Assembly: GCA_903840165.1 (NCBI GenBank)
Contig: CAIMEY010000002.1
Location: forward strand, 1 to 64,000
Origin: an uncultured Myxococcales bacterium
GTDB lineage: Bacteria > Myxococcota_A > UBA9042
DNA: 64,000 nucleotides
Direction of reading: 5' to 3'
The translations under genes and the position numbers were made by a program. Position 1 is the first letter of the stretch, and the number at the start of each line of letters is the position of its first letter. The notes under the pieces are model-generated. The model ran no database searches and had not been told where the DNA came from. It was given only the letters and a program-made list of their open reading frames with translations. Positions 17,090-25,853 of this stretch are shown in pieces.

Positions 17090-18742
17090 TTATTGTAGTT
17101 TTTCTCTCGCCCAAATGGCCAACTTCTCGCGGCCAATCTTGGCATTATGGCGCACATCGACCGGGAATTGCGGATGCAAAAGAAAGTGGCGCAGCGCTTC
17201 CGTTTCCGGATGTCTTTCTGAGATTTCCCTCATCGAATCAACGATTTGTGCGTCAGTCACAGTCGAATCGTCCTGGCGTTCAATGCACAGCACCGCCTGC
17301 CGCACGCCGCTGAGCGTCACGCCCACCAGTGCCGTCCTCTTGACCAACGGGTGCGGATTAAAGATCTCCTCAACGGGTGCTGAAAACAGTGTTCTATCAG
17401 CTAGTTCTACCCTGTGCGACTTGCGCCCGCAATACCAGAGCCGTCCCTGCCCATCGAGGTAGCCGACATCGCCCATGCGGTGCAAAATCGTGTTGCCATG
17501 GGCGATCTTGGCCAGGGCCGTAGCATCGTCGCGGCCGAAGTACGCTGCCGTGACGCTTGGTCCCTCGACAACGATTTCGCCGATTTCTCCTGCCGGCAAC
17601 ACGCGCACATCGGCCCAAGTCGGCAACGGTCCGTCTGAAATCCCTATGATTGTAACGATATTAGGCGCAACGACGCGGCCGACGCAGACGCCCGCGCCCG
17701 ATTCGGTGCGTGCCCGCGTTTCCGTCAAGACTTCGCGGCTTTCGATGCTGGCCACGGGGAGACACTCGGTGGCGCCAAAAGGCGTATGAATTTGTGCCTC
17801 TGCAGGCAGCATCGCGCGCATGCGCTCCAGTGTTTGGGCCTGAACGGGAGCGCCAGCGGTCAAAATCCGTTTGACGGTACGCCATTGCGTGCCTGTCGCC
17901 TGACCATGCAAGCTCACGGCTTGCAGCAGGGCCGGCGAGGCAAAGACGTTCGTTACCCCAAAATCATTAATCGCTTCAAGGAGTTTTTCGGGGTCCACCT
18001 GCGCGGGGCGCGTGAAGTCCATGTCTGGGACAACGGTGGTCATGCCAAGTGCTGGATCGAATAGGGCAAATAGCGGAAAAGTCGGCAGGTCAATCTCGCC
18101 CGGTTCAATATCGTACGTGGCGGCAATCAGTTCCACTTGGGCAATAAAATGGCGGTGTTGGTAGACAACGCCCTTGGCAACGCCCGTGCTGCCACTCGTA
18201 AACAAGATCGCAGCTGTTTCAGTGGGTTGGGTGTCAGCCAGTACCGCTGGACCCTCTGCCTCGCCCAGGGCGATGACCTCCGCTAATGTCGGACCGCTCC
18301 AGCCCCAGCATCGTCCAACGGTTACGCACAGTTCGATGGAGTCCCGGCTCCAACCGAGCAGAATTCGCGCGGCATGTGCCTGGGGAATACCAATAAATGC
18401 TTGTGGTTGCGCTTGAGCTAGGCAGGTCTTCAACTGCCGCAGACCCAGCCCGGGATCGACCATGACCGGTACAATCCCCGCCTTGAACAGCGCGAAAGTC
18501 AAAGCGAAAAACGGCAGACTTGGCCGCACCATCAGCACTGTGCGGGTGCCGCGCCTCAGGCCGATCTTGAGCAAACCTCTTGCAATACGGTCGCTTTCTC
18601 GATCGAGCTGGGCGTAAGTGAGGTGCGTGTAGGCCCGCCGACCTTGGCTGTCGCGTCCCTGCGGAAATACAATGGCCGGGGCGTGGGGCCGCTCAAGCGC
18701 GAGTTTCGGTAGAAAAGCTGCGATGTTGCTGGTCGAAGGCAT
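17090..18742 (-). CDS. oleC: Beta-lactone synthetase OleC (acyl-AMP ligase fold)
   Basis: 550 residues, the usual OleC length. ANL-superfamily signatures: TSGSTGVAKG (182-191), FGATECLP, and MGDVGYLDGQGRLWYCGR. OleC adenylates the beta-hydroxy acid and closes it to a beta-lactone, rather than forming a CoA ester. ATG at 18742 has AGGGG upstream and lies 16 nt after oleB. It is not fused to OleB as it is in some bacteria. Confidence 0.92.
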   Translation of the reverse strand: MPSTSNIAAFLPKLALERPHAPAIVFPQGRDSQGRRAYTHLTYAQLDRESDRIARGLLKIGLRRGTRTVLMVRPSLPFFALTFALFKAGIVPVMVDPGLGLRQLKTCLAQAQPQAFIGIPQAHAARILLGWSRDSIELCVTVGRCWGWSGPTLAEVIALGEAEGPAVLADTQPTETAAILFTSGSTGVAKGVVYQHRHFIAQVELIAATYDIEPGEIDLPTFPLFALFDPALGMTTVVPDMDFTRPAQVDPEKLLEAINDFGVTNVFASPALLQAVSLHGQATGTQWRTVKRILTAGAPVQAQTLERMRAMLPAEAQIHTPFGATECLPVASIESREVLTETRARTESGAGVCVGRVVAPNIVTIIGISDGPLPTWADVRVLPAGEIGEIVVEGPSVTAAYFGRDDATALAKIAHGNTILHRMGDVGYLDGQGRLWYCGRKSHRVELADRTLFSAPVEEIFNPHPLVKRTALVGVTLSGVRQAVLCIERQDDSTVTDAQIVDSMREISERHPETEALRHFLLHPQFPVDVRHNAKIGREKLAIWAREKLQ

Positions 18743-18758
18743 GGCCACGCCCCTGCAG

Positions 18759-19643
18759 TCAGCCGTTGCGCACAAAGGCGGCGATGCGCGCAGTGACCTG
18801 TTCAGCCGCGTCTTCAAGCACGTAATGTCCTGCATCAGCAAGGGATTCCACTTGCGCCGCGGGAAACCGCCGCTGCCACTCGCGGCGGAAGTGATGGTCG
18901 AAGACGACGTCCCGCTCGCCCCAGACAATCAGCATCGGTGTCTGCGAAAACAGGTGCAATTGCGCGGCAGTCTCCTGCACCAGTTCAAAGCCCGCAGCGC
19001 CCTCCTGCAGCGGAATATCCTGGACAAATCGCAGGGTTGCAATGCGATTGGCCCAACTGTCATAGGGAGCCAGGTAGCCTTGCAACACGTCCGCGGGCAT
19101 CGGTGTGCGCGAGCAGCCAATTTGCGCAGCGCCCCGGGCAAAAGCGTTGAAACCACGAACCAAAACTACACCCAGCGGCGTGCGCGTCAGCTTCAGCTGC
19201 CAAGGCAGCCTCTTGCCGGCCGGCAGCCCAAAGGCCGCAGTATTTAAAATCACAAGGTTTTTCACGCGCTCAGGGTGCCGCACCGCCCACGCCATGCCGA
19301 TCATCCCGCCCCAATCATGCACCACCAGCGTCAACGGGCCCGTCAGTTGCAGCGAATCGACCAAGGTTTGCAGGTCGTCCACCCGTTGAGCCAATGTATA
19401 CGCGTAGTTGGCGTCGGATGGCTTGTCAGACTTGCCCATGCCGATGTGGTCCGGGGCAATGCAGCGATGGGTGCCAGATAATGCTTTGATAAGATTGCGG
19501 TAATAGAAGGACCAGGACGGATTGCCGTGGACCATCAGCACCACGGGCCCCTGGCCCTCGTCCACGTAGTGCATGCGCAATGCCGCACGCAACTGCAGGA
19601 AATGCGGCTCGAACGGGTATAGGTTGTGCGCCACAGCCTTCAT
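18759..19643 (-). CDS. oleB: Beta-lactone decarboxylase OleB (alpha/beta hydrolase)
   Basis: 294 residues, haloalkane-dehalogenase-like alpha/beta hydrolase. HGNPSW oxyanion motif (39-44), nucleophile Asp110 in VVHDWGG, likely acid Asp245 and His273 (DAGHYVLED). In the ole pathway it decarboxylates the beta-lactone to the cis-olefin. Taken alone it could be a dehalogenase; operon position makes OleB far more likely. A GGGGA box precedes the ATG, 15 nt after oleA. Confidence 0.92.
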   Translation of the reverse strand: MKAVAHNLYPFEPHFLQLRAALRMHYVDEGQGPVVLMVHGNPSWSFYYRNLIKALSGTHRCIAPDHIGMGKSDKPSDANYAYTLAQRVDDLQTLVDSLQLTGPLTLVVHDWGGMIGMAWAVRHPERVKNLVILNTAAFGLPAGKRLPWQLKLTRTPLGVVLVRGFNAFARGAAQIGCSRTPMPADVLQGYLAPYDSWANRIATLRFVQDIPLQEGAAGFELVQETAAQLHLFSQTPMLIVWGERDVVFDHHFRREWQRRFPAAQVESLADAGHYVLEDAAEQVTARIAAFVRNG

Positions 19644-19658
19644 CGCAGCAATCCCCGC

Positions 19659-20675
19659 CTACCAGATCACTTCGGCCATCGAGCAATTGAGCCCCGAACC
19701 GATGCCCATCAACGCGATTCGACAGCCTTTTTCCACCCGCCCGGCTTCAACCGCCTTGGACAAAGCGATCGGCACCGCCGCAGGTCCGATATTGCCGAAT
19801 TCGCCAAAGATCGTAGCTACTTTCTTGGTGTCGATGCCCAGTGCCTGGCACAGGCTGGCCGTGTGGGTAGCGCTGACTTGGTGCAGCACGAACTCAGCAG
19901 GAGGATTGTCGCGCCAGCCCAGCTCGTCCTGCGCCAATTGCCACGTCCTTGCTGCTAGTTCCAAGCCAGCGAACAGCAGGGTCTTGGCATCCGTGACCAT
20001 CTTGTCCACCTGACCACGGCATAAATTGCTATGCTGCGTAGCGGCTTGGCTGACGAGCCCACTGAAGCGGTGGCCCTGAGGCGCCAGACTGCTACGCGCC
20101 AGAACCATGGCCGCCGCCCCCGAACCCAGGGTCAGCGTCGCAAATTGGTCGCGAAATTCCTGAGCCGTTGTGTCGGGTTGCACTAACCGCGCGATGGTGG
20201 CGTCCTGCACAAAGCGGGCCGATTCGCCATCGACAACCAGACCATAGTCGATCTGGCCCTGTTCAATCATGTTACCAACGACTTGCATCCCGCTAAGGAA
20301 GGCCAGGCAGGCGTTGCCGATATCAAAGTTCTGGCAACTAGTTGAAAGGCCGAGCTTCTCGTGAACTAGGCAGGCCGTCGATGGCTCAATATAGTCGCGA
20401 CAGACCGACGTGTTGACCAAGATGCCGAGCTTATTGCGGTCGATCCCAGCATTTGCAATCGCTTTTTCGCCAGCCATGGCTGCTGCGTCGCTCGGCTGGG
20501 TTTGAGGATCCCAGTAGCGCCTTGCGCCAATTCCAGATGCAGTTTCAAGCACATCCAGGCGCATCCCCAGGCGGGTAAGGGCCGGAGCCAACCTCGCCGA
20601 CAACTCCGCGGACGTGACTCGATGCGGCGCGTCCACATGGGCAAGGCCGACGATCGAAACATTTTGAAATAGCAT
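19659..20675 (-). CDS. oleA: OleA, head-to-head acyl-CoA condensing thiolase
   Basis: 338 residues from ATG 20675 (TTAGG and GGA upstream), matching the length of characterised OleA. Thiolase-fold catalytic residues sit at Cys123 (DIGNACLAF), His265 (VLHQVSATHT) and Asn295 (GEFGNIGPA), with Glu97 in RDYIEPSTA. Their mutual spacing is the same as in Xanthomonas OleA (Glu117, Cys143, His285, Asn315; a uniform offset of 20). It joins two fatty acyl-CoAs by non-decarboxylative Claisen condensation to a beta-keto acid, the first step to long-chain olefins. First gene of the operon. Confidence 0.95.
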   Translation of the reverse strand: MLFQNVSIVGLAHVDAPHRVTSAELSARLAPALTRLGMRLDVLETASGIGARRYWDPQTQPSDAAAMAGEKAIANAGIDRNKLGILVNTSVCRDYIEPSTACLVHEKLGLSTSCQNFDIGNACLAFLSGMQVVGNMIEQGQIDYGLVVDGESARFVQDATIARLVQPDTTAQEFRDQFATLTLGSGAAAMVLARSSLAPQGHRFSGLVSQAATQHSNLCRGQVDKMVTDAKTLLFAGLELAARTWQLAQDELGWRDNPPAEFVLHQVSATHTASLCQALGIDTKKVATIFGEFGNIGPAAVPIALSKAVEAGRVEKGCRIALMGIGSGLNCSMAEVIW

Positions 20676-20841
20676 GAGAAAATCCAACCTAAGGCGCTCA
20701 TCCGTCAAGCGCGGGCAGGGGAACTCGGCGAATTGTGACGTTCACCGTGAGTCAAGGGCACCAGCGGACGCTGTCGCGGCGGCGCAGTGGGCCAGAAGGC
20801 CTAGGGTTTGTAAAGCCTCGCCGACGTTCTGCTTGTAAGGA

Positions 20842-20865
20842 TGCGGGCTTGACTCAAAGGGCTCC
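20842..20865 (-). repeat. 24-bp interspersed element, copy R12
   Basis: GGAGCCCT, TGAGT and AA; the end reads CGCA. It lies in the region upstream of oleA. Confidence 0.76.
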
Positions 20866-20955
20866 TCATGCGCGTCAGCGGGGCTGCCCGATTCCACGGC
20901 CCTACACGGCGAGGACCGTCCCCCACCGAGCGCTGCCGAAAAGAAAGTTGCAAAA

Positions 20956-20979
20956 CAAGAAGTTAGCCCTGAGGGCTCC
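20956..20979 (-). repeat. 24-bp interspersed element, copy R13
   Basis: GGAGCCCT, AGGGC, AA and CTTG, 114 bp from R12 in the same orientation. It supplies the last codons and TAA stop of the adenine methyltransferase (C-terminal RSPQG). Confidence 0.85.
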
Positions 20980-22027
20980 TGGCAATAATCCCATCCACCG
21001 CCGCCAGCCGCACCGGATCCGGCGTGACCACGTAGATAAACTCGACGTTGCGCAGATGGCTGACGGCACCGACCTTGTTGCCCTGAGGTCCGTAAATGCC
21101 AATCTGCGCGCCGACATAGCGGCGGAAGTCCTGGCTCAGCACCAGCACATGCCCCCGCCGCGCCAGCATCGCCTCCAGGTCCTCGCGTCGCAAGTACCCT
21201 TCATTGCTAAAGGAAACCACCAGATGTTTGGCGCGGACGCCGTCGATGATCGCCTGCAACGCCGGTTGGGCCCCGCGTTTGCGGTTGAAGGCGCTGGTGC
21301 GATCGTGGCAGTCGATGCGTTTGCACGCTTTTCCGTAGACTTCGGGCTTATCCCAGAGAACCAGCGACTCCCAAATATGATAATTCCCTAAGTATTTATG
21401 CTGGTTATAGGGCGGATCCAAATAGGCTACATCGGCCTCTATCGCCGCAGTCGCTTCCAAGGCATCAAGTTGAAAAGCCGAACCTTTTCCATGTGTTGCG
21501 CGCGAAAGAACCTCAGGCAACCTCAGTTCCAGGTCGCGCAGGGAACGCGGCGCCCACTGTTTGAGGTACGCCATTTGCACGCCCGTGGTCGAGTCGACGC
21601 GGTCAGCCGCCTCCATCAGTGCCACCAAGAGCACCGCTTCCAGCTCTGGTTCCAGGCACTTCTGCGCGATCGCTTCGCGGATGGCATCCACCCGGGCACC
21701 GTTGTGAGGCTGAAAGAAATGGCTCTTCTCACAAAAAGTCTCTGTAAAATAGCCAGGTTTTCCAGCCAGGGTGTTAAACTCGGCAATGAGCTGCTCGGCC
21801 CGGGGCCCCAAGTCCTGCAGGTCAGCCTGCACGTAGCATCGACCCAGCGTGGCGGCATAGGCATTGTGATCATTGGCAAATACCTGATAGCCCTGACGCT
21901 TAAGCGCATGCCCGACCCGCGACGTCCCGGAGAATAGGTCGGCCACGGAACGAACTTCGCCCAACTGCTCAACAATGCGGCAGATGAGGGGCAATAGGGT
22001 TCGTTTTGAGCCTAAGTACTTGATCAT
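20963..22027 (-). CDS. D12-class DNA adenine-N6 methyltransferase
   Basis: 354 residues. MIKYLGSKRTLLP and motif I DLFSGTSRVGHAL (about 30-42) bind S-adenosylmethionine; the catalytic motif IV is DPPYNQH (204-210). This is the MethyltransfD12 (Dam-like) family, which methylates adenine N6 at a short site. No restriction endonuclease or specificity gene is adjacent, so it looks solitary: regulatory, or left from a lost restriction system. Its C-terminal codons come from repeat R13. Confidence 0.85.
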   Translation of the reverse strand: MIKYLGSKRTLLPLICRIVEQLGEVRSVADLFSGTSRVGHALKRQGYQVFANDHNAYAATLGRCYVQADLQDLGPRAEQLIAEFNTLAGKPGYFTETFCEKSHFFQPHNGARVDAIREAIAQKCLEPELEAVLLVALMEAADRVDSTTGVQMAYLKQWAPRSLRDLELRLPEVLSRATHGKGSAFQLDALEATAAIEADVAYLDPPYNQHKYLGNYHIWESLVLWDKPEVYGKACKRIDCHDRTSAFNRKRGAQPALQAIIDGVRAKHLVVSFSNEGYLRREDLEAMLARRGHVLVLSQDFRRYVGAQIGIYGPQGNKVGAVSHLRNVEFIYVVTPDPVRLAAVDGIIARSPQG

Positions 22028-22455
22028 TTTCCGTTCTTCGATTGTCGCCGCGCGCCATTGCCCGGGTTGCCTCGGTAGGCGCCGAACCGTCGTGCGGGAC
22101 CGAATTGACCGCGCACGGGGCGGCGAGTGTCGCGTGCGCGCTCCGGTACGTCAAACGCGCCCACGTGGATGAGCGCGCAATTTTTCTTTGCAGGTGAAAG
22201 GGGTTGACTCATAGGGCTCCATGGGCAGTAGCCCGCCCAAACGGTGCTTTGCGCCCCCAGGTCTCGCCCCGCGTTCTTGCCAAGCGCTAGCCGATGCCAC
22301 TAGATTGCCGCTGTGGTCGCCTGCGGGGCTGCTAGCGGTGGAAGATCACCCCGAATTCGCAGGCGCTGTGGTCGATATTGGCGTAACTAGCTAATTCTAA
22401 TGTGGAATTTGCAAATGCGCTGCGGTCGACTGCCCCAAACCGGGCGGACTTTGGC
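22028..22455. other. Divergent intergenic region with repeat R14
   Basis: 428 bp between the methyltransferase and the Ig-fold lipoprotein genes. It contains repeat R14 and an AT-rich run near 22177-22192. No gene or RNA was recognised. Confidence 0.45.
22197..22220 (-). repeat. 24-bp interspersed element, copy R14
   Basis: GGAGCCCT, TGAGT, AA and CTTT. Rightmost copy of the dense left-hand set. Confidence 0.78.
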
Positions 22456-23823
22456 ATGAATTGGACCTTCAATCGCTTGTTAGTACTCTTGATTTTTGGT
22501 GTCGCTGCTTGTACGGATGCGGCATCGAGCGGCCTGACAGCCCCAGCCACGCAAACAGCCGACGTCTCTGCCACAGGCGGGTTGAGCGAGGTTGTTGATT
22601 CCCAAGGCCTTGACGCAGCCGACGCTGCTGCACCTACCCCTGACGTCGCTGTCCCGGCCGACTCTGCCGACGCGTCCGCGCCCGTGGACACCGGGCCCAG
22701 CGTTTGCCAGCCCAACATCGCAGGTTGCTTGGGCGCCGACCGCTACGTTTGCACGGCCGACGGGAGCGCCTTCGAGAAAAGTCCCTGTCCAGGCAAGCTA
22801 TTTTGCAGCGACGGCACCTGCGTAGGCTGTCTTGGCGACACCGACTGCAGCGCCGGCCAGCACTGCCAAGCCGGCAGTTGCACCTCCTCGCCCTTGCAGG
22901 TCGTGACGGCCAAGTTGCCTACCGGGCTTGTTGCTCAACCCTATCAAACTACACTTGAAGCCAGCGGTGGCCAGCCGCCGCTGCAGTGGTCGGTTAGTCT
23001 CGGAGCATTGCCGCCGGGCCTGACCTTGAGCCCCGCTGGCACCATCACGGGCGTGCCGACGCAGGCTGGGGTCAGTCCGCTGACCATACAAGTTAAGGAT
23101 AGTCAAGGTGTTACGGCGAGTGCAGCGCTCAGCCTGGAAGTCATGGCGGCGGGTCTTGTCATCACCACTGCTAGCCTCAAGCCAATCGTTGAGGGGCAGG
23201 CCATGGCTCCCGTGACGTTTGCCGCGCAAGGTGGCGTTGCGCCTTACTTTTTTGGCATCGTCTCCGGCAAGCTGCCAGCCGGTGTGACGCTGACCGGTGA
23301 CGGCGTTCTGAGTGGAACACCTAGTGAAGACGGAGATTTCACCTTTGATGTCAAGGTCTTTGATAACGGTGATCCCACACTGTCCGCCAAGAAGACCTTC
23401 ACCCTTACCGTGGGCCTAGCGCCGCTGGACATCGCTGGCTCGCAGGTCATCAACCTGATCATCACGAAAATCATCGTGTTGCCGTTGATCATCGTCGTCG
23501 ACAAAGTGCCCGTGCCCTACAACGCGCAGCTACAGGCGATCGGCGGCAAGAAACCATACCACTGGACCGAGCAGCCTCTGCCTGGCATCGTGAACTCGTT
23601 GATTCCTAAGTCGGGTTTGCCCAAAGGCCTGACTCTGGCCGAGGATGGCACCCTGTCCGGTTCGGTGACCGACGCGTCGCTGGTGGTGACGGTGCAAGTG
23701 CCGCTGACGGCGATCACGCTCAAAGGCTTCTTCTTTTCTGGGCAAGTGACCGATAGTCAAAGCAAAGTGCAGAGCAAGACGGCTCTGTTCATCATTCCGA
23801 CGGTGCCGGTGGGCGGCCCGTGA
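22456..23823 (+). CDS. Lipoprotein with Cys-rich and Ig-like (He_PIG) domains
   Basis: 455 residues. ATG at 22456 opens a lipoprotein signal (FGVAAC). A Thr/Ala/Asp-rich stalk (about 25-80) leads to a Cys-rich segment (CQPNIAGCLGADRYVC... CVGCLGDTDCSAGQHC, about 82-145). Then come three Ig-like putative He_PIG repeats: GLVAQPYQTTLEASGG...LPPGLTLSPAGTITGVPT; a second with LPAGVTLTGDGVLSGTP; a third, less regular, with LPKGLTLAEDGTLSGS. These are cell-surface beta modules. Function is unknown. Confidence 0.8.
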   Translation: MNWTFNRLLVLLIFGVAACTDAASSGLTAPATQTADVSATGGLSEVVDSQGLDAADAAAPTPDVAVPADSADASAPVDTGPSVCQPNIAGCLGADRYVCTADGSAFEKSPCPGKLFCSDGTCVGCLGDTDCSAGQHCQAGSCTSSPLQVVTAKLPTGLVAQPYQTTLEASGGQPPLQWSVSLGALPPGLTLSPAGTITGVPTQAGVSPLTIQVKDSQGVTASAALSLEVMAAGLVITTASLKPIVEGQAMAPVTFAAQGGVAPYFFGIVSGKLPAGVTLTGDGVLSGTPSEDGDFTFDVKVFDNGDPTLSAKKTFTLTVGLAPLDIAGSQVINLIITKIIVLPLIIVVDKVPVPYNAQLQAIGGKKPYHWTEQPLPGIVNSLIPKSGLPKGLTLAEDGTLSGSVTDASLVVTVQVPLTAITLKGFFFSGQVTDSQSKVQSKTALFIIPTVPVGGP

Positions 23824-23858
23824 TCGGCCGTGCAAGCGCTTGAAACTACACTGATCGC

Positions 23859-24545
23859 CTAAGGCTCGTAGCGATAGCCCCAGCCACGCACGGTCAGAAT
23901 GTGGCGCGGCTGTTCAGGATCCGGTTCCACCCAACGCCGCAATCGTACGATGAAATTGTCCACCGTCCTCTCGGTCGGGCTGGCGTCCATGCCCCAAACC
24001 TCTTCCAAGATATCGGCCCGGCTCAACGCGCGCCCCGGGTTGCGGGCGAGAAAACGCACCAAAGCCGCTTCCTTATCGCTGAGTTCATGCCACTCGCCGT
24101 GGGCGGTCTGCAGGGCTCGCCGTTCAAGGTCCACCCGCGCCTCGCCTAGGGTCACTTCCCGATCGGTCGGCACTTCCAGGGTACCCTGACTACGGCGAAT
24201 TTGCGCGCGAACTCGAGCCAAAAGTTCTGCCATATCAAACGGTTTTGTGAGGTAGTCATCCGCACCCGCATCCAGCGCATTGACCTTGGATTGCACGTCG
24301 TCGCGGGCCGTCAGCATCAAGATGGGCGTGCCCACCCCGTAGTTCCGCGCCGCCCGAGCCGTCTCGATTCCAGAGCGTCCTGGCAGGCCAATATCCAGCA
24401 AAATCAGATCGTAGCGTGACGCTTTGAGGGCAACCAGCGCATCCTCGCCGTTCTTGTGCCAGGTGATTTCATAGCCTTCCTGCGACAAATTCAGCCGCAC
24501 CATAGTGCCGATCAACTGGTCGTCTTCCACAAGCAGCAAACGCAT
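23859..24545 (-). CDS. OmpR-family response regulator
   Basis: 228 residues: receiver domain (1-115) with Asp8/9, phospho-acceptor Asp51 (LLDIGLPG), and Lys101 (LTKPF), then an OmpR/PhoB winged helix (about 130-228) ending VRGWGYRYEP. It binds DNA when phosphorylated. It lies 57 nt downstream of the sensor kinase gene, its presumed partner. Target genes cannot be read from the sequence. Confidence 0.93.
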   Translation of the reverse strand: MRLLLVEDDQLIGTMVRLNLSQEGYEITWHKNGEDALVALKASRYDLILLDIGLPGRSGIETARAARNYGVGTPILMLTARDDVQSKVNALDAGADDYLTKPFDMAELLARVRAQIRRSQGTLEVPTDREVTLGEARVDLERRALQTAHGEWHELSDKEAALVRFLARNPGRALSRADILEEVWGMDASPTERTVDNFIVRLRRWVEPDPEQPRHILTVRGWGYRYEP

Positions 24546-24602
24546 CGTCCGATCTTCCCCAAATGGCCCGAGGCCCCTGTGTATCCGGCCGCGACCGGAC
24601 TG

Positions 24603-25832
24603 TCAAACAGCCTTTGTTGTGAGCGAGTTGGCGCGCGGTAGTACCAAGGAAAACGTCGCGCCGCTGCCGACGCCCTGACTGCTCGCGCTGAGATCGCCGC
24701 CCATGCGTTGGGCCAGACGCCGCGAGAGGTACAGCCCCAGCCCAGTGCCGTGCCCTTTGACCGGCGCGCCGCTGGAAGCATGGACAAAGGCTTGAAACAA
24801 CTGCGGTCCTAAGCTTGGCTCGAAGCCGCGGCCATCGTCTGTGACCATCAGCGTCAGCCTCTTGTCACTGGCTTGTACCTGAAATATCAGCTTATTGGCA
24901 CCATACTTGATCGCGTTGTCGGTCAGGTTCTCCAGGATGGTCCACAGGGCCGCGGGGTCGCAATCGACACAGGCATCCTCGGGACAGTTCAGCTCAAATG
25001 GAACAGATTCGCGCACTTCGGTGCGATGACGGACAAAGCGCGCCAAGGTCTCCCGCAACTGCACGACATCGTGGGCGAGACGCTGGTCGGGCAGGCGCAT
25101 CTTCTGGGCCAGCAAAATGTTTTGCACCAAGTGCTCTTCGCGCTCGCACTCTCTCAGTGCAAGACGAGCGATTTCACCGAGTTGCTCAGGCGGCATCCTG
25201 CCCGATTCGATGGTTTGCAGCACGGCCTTGATGCCCGCCAAGGGCGTCTTCATTTCGTGGGTCACTCGCCCGAGAAAATCAGACATTTCCATGCGAAATC
25301 GCCGCTCTGCCTGCACCAAGCGCCAGAGCATGGCCAGCACCGCCGTCAGCAGCAGCAGCAGCAGTCCGCCCTCGCCAAACACCATGGACCGCCTGCGATG
25401 TCGGCGCTCGAGGATGCTCTGCACCGTCTTGGGCGTCGCCATCACCGCATTGGCCTGGGGTCCCGCCATCGGCGGCGCGTGACCGAGCAGGAATTGCAGC
25501 GGTTGTGTCGGATAGGGTACCAACTCCTCGACAATCTCCGGAACAAATCCAGCTATATCTACGGGGAGAGAGGCCGGAACCTGATACAGGCCGAACATCC
25601 CCTGAGTCTGCGCGAGGAGTTGCTTGGCCTGATCGGGCTGGGGCTTCATGCGCACCCGCGCCGCCCACAGCAGGGCCGTTTGCCGTGCGGAAAGAATCGC
25701 CGATTCCTGTTCCCGATCAATGGAATCCGTGATGTACGTGAACCACCAGGCGCCCAGCGCGACCAGTAGCCCAGCCGCCATGGCAAACAGCACAAAGCCT
25801 GTTGTCTGCAGCCGACCGGTCTGCACCCGCAT
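24603..25832 (-). CDS. Membrane sensor histidine kinase
   Basis: 409 residues. Two membrane segments (about 11-31 and 154-172) enclose a roughly 120-residue periplasmic sensor. The HisKA box has His192 (VTHEMKTPLAG). The ATPase has an N-box (LTDNAIKYG), TDDGRGF and GHGTGLGLYLSRRLA. It is the partner of the OmpR-type regulator. Start ATG 25832 has GGGG nearby. It begins 21 nt after the hemL stop, so it may be read with the haem genes; the functional link is unproven. Confidence 0.92.
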   Translation of the reverse strand: MRVQTGRLQTTGFVLFAMAAGLLVALGAWWFTYITDSIDREQESAILSARQTALLWAARVRMKPQPDQAKQLLAQTQGMFGLYQVPASLPVDIAGFVPEIVEELVPYPTQPLQFLLGHAPPMAGPQANAVMATPKTVQSILERRHRRRSMVFGEGGLLLLLLTAVLAMLWRLVQAERRFRMEMSDFLGRVTHEMKTPLAGIKAVLQTIESGRMPPEQLGEIARLALRECEREEHLVQNILLAQKMRLPDQRLAHDVVQLRETLARFVRHRTEVRESVPFELNCPEDACVDCDPAALWTILENLTDNAIKYGANKLIFQVQASDKRLTLMVTDDGRGFEPSLGPQLFQAFVHASSGAPVKGHGTGLGLYLSRRLAQRMGGDLSASSQGVGSGATFSLVLPRANSLTTKAV

Positions 25833-25853
25833 GTGGAGCCCCCAGACCTGCGT

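Noticed and set aside
18759..19643. Haloalkane dehalogenase
   Set aside because: The fold and Asp nucleophile fit, but the gene sits between oleA and oleC, which fixes it as OleB.
217..22220. Integron attC sites as an explanation of the repeats
   Set aside because: The copies lack paired RYYYAAC/GTTRRRY boxes and inverted symmetry, they lie in both orientations, and no integrase gene is in the window.
23833..23842. CAAGCGCTTG palindrome as a terminator
   Set aside because: No loop or T-run; a 10-bp perfect palindrome can occur by chance.
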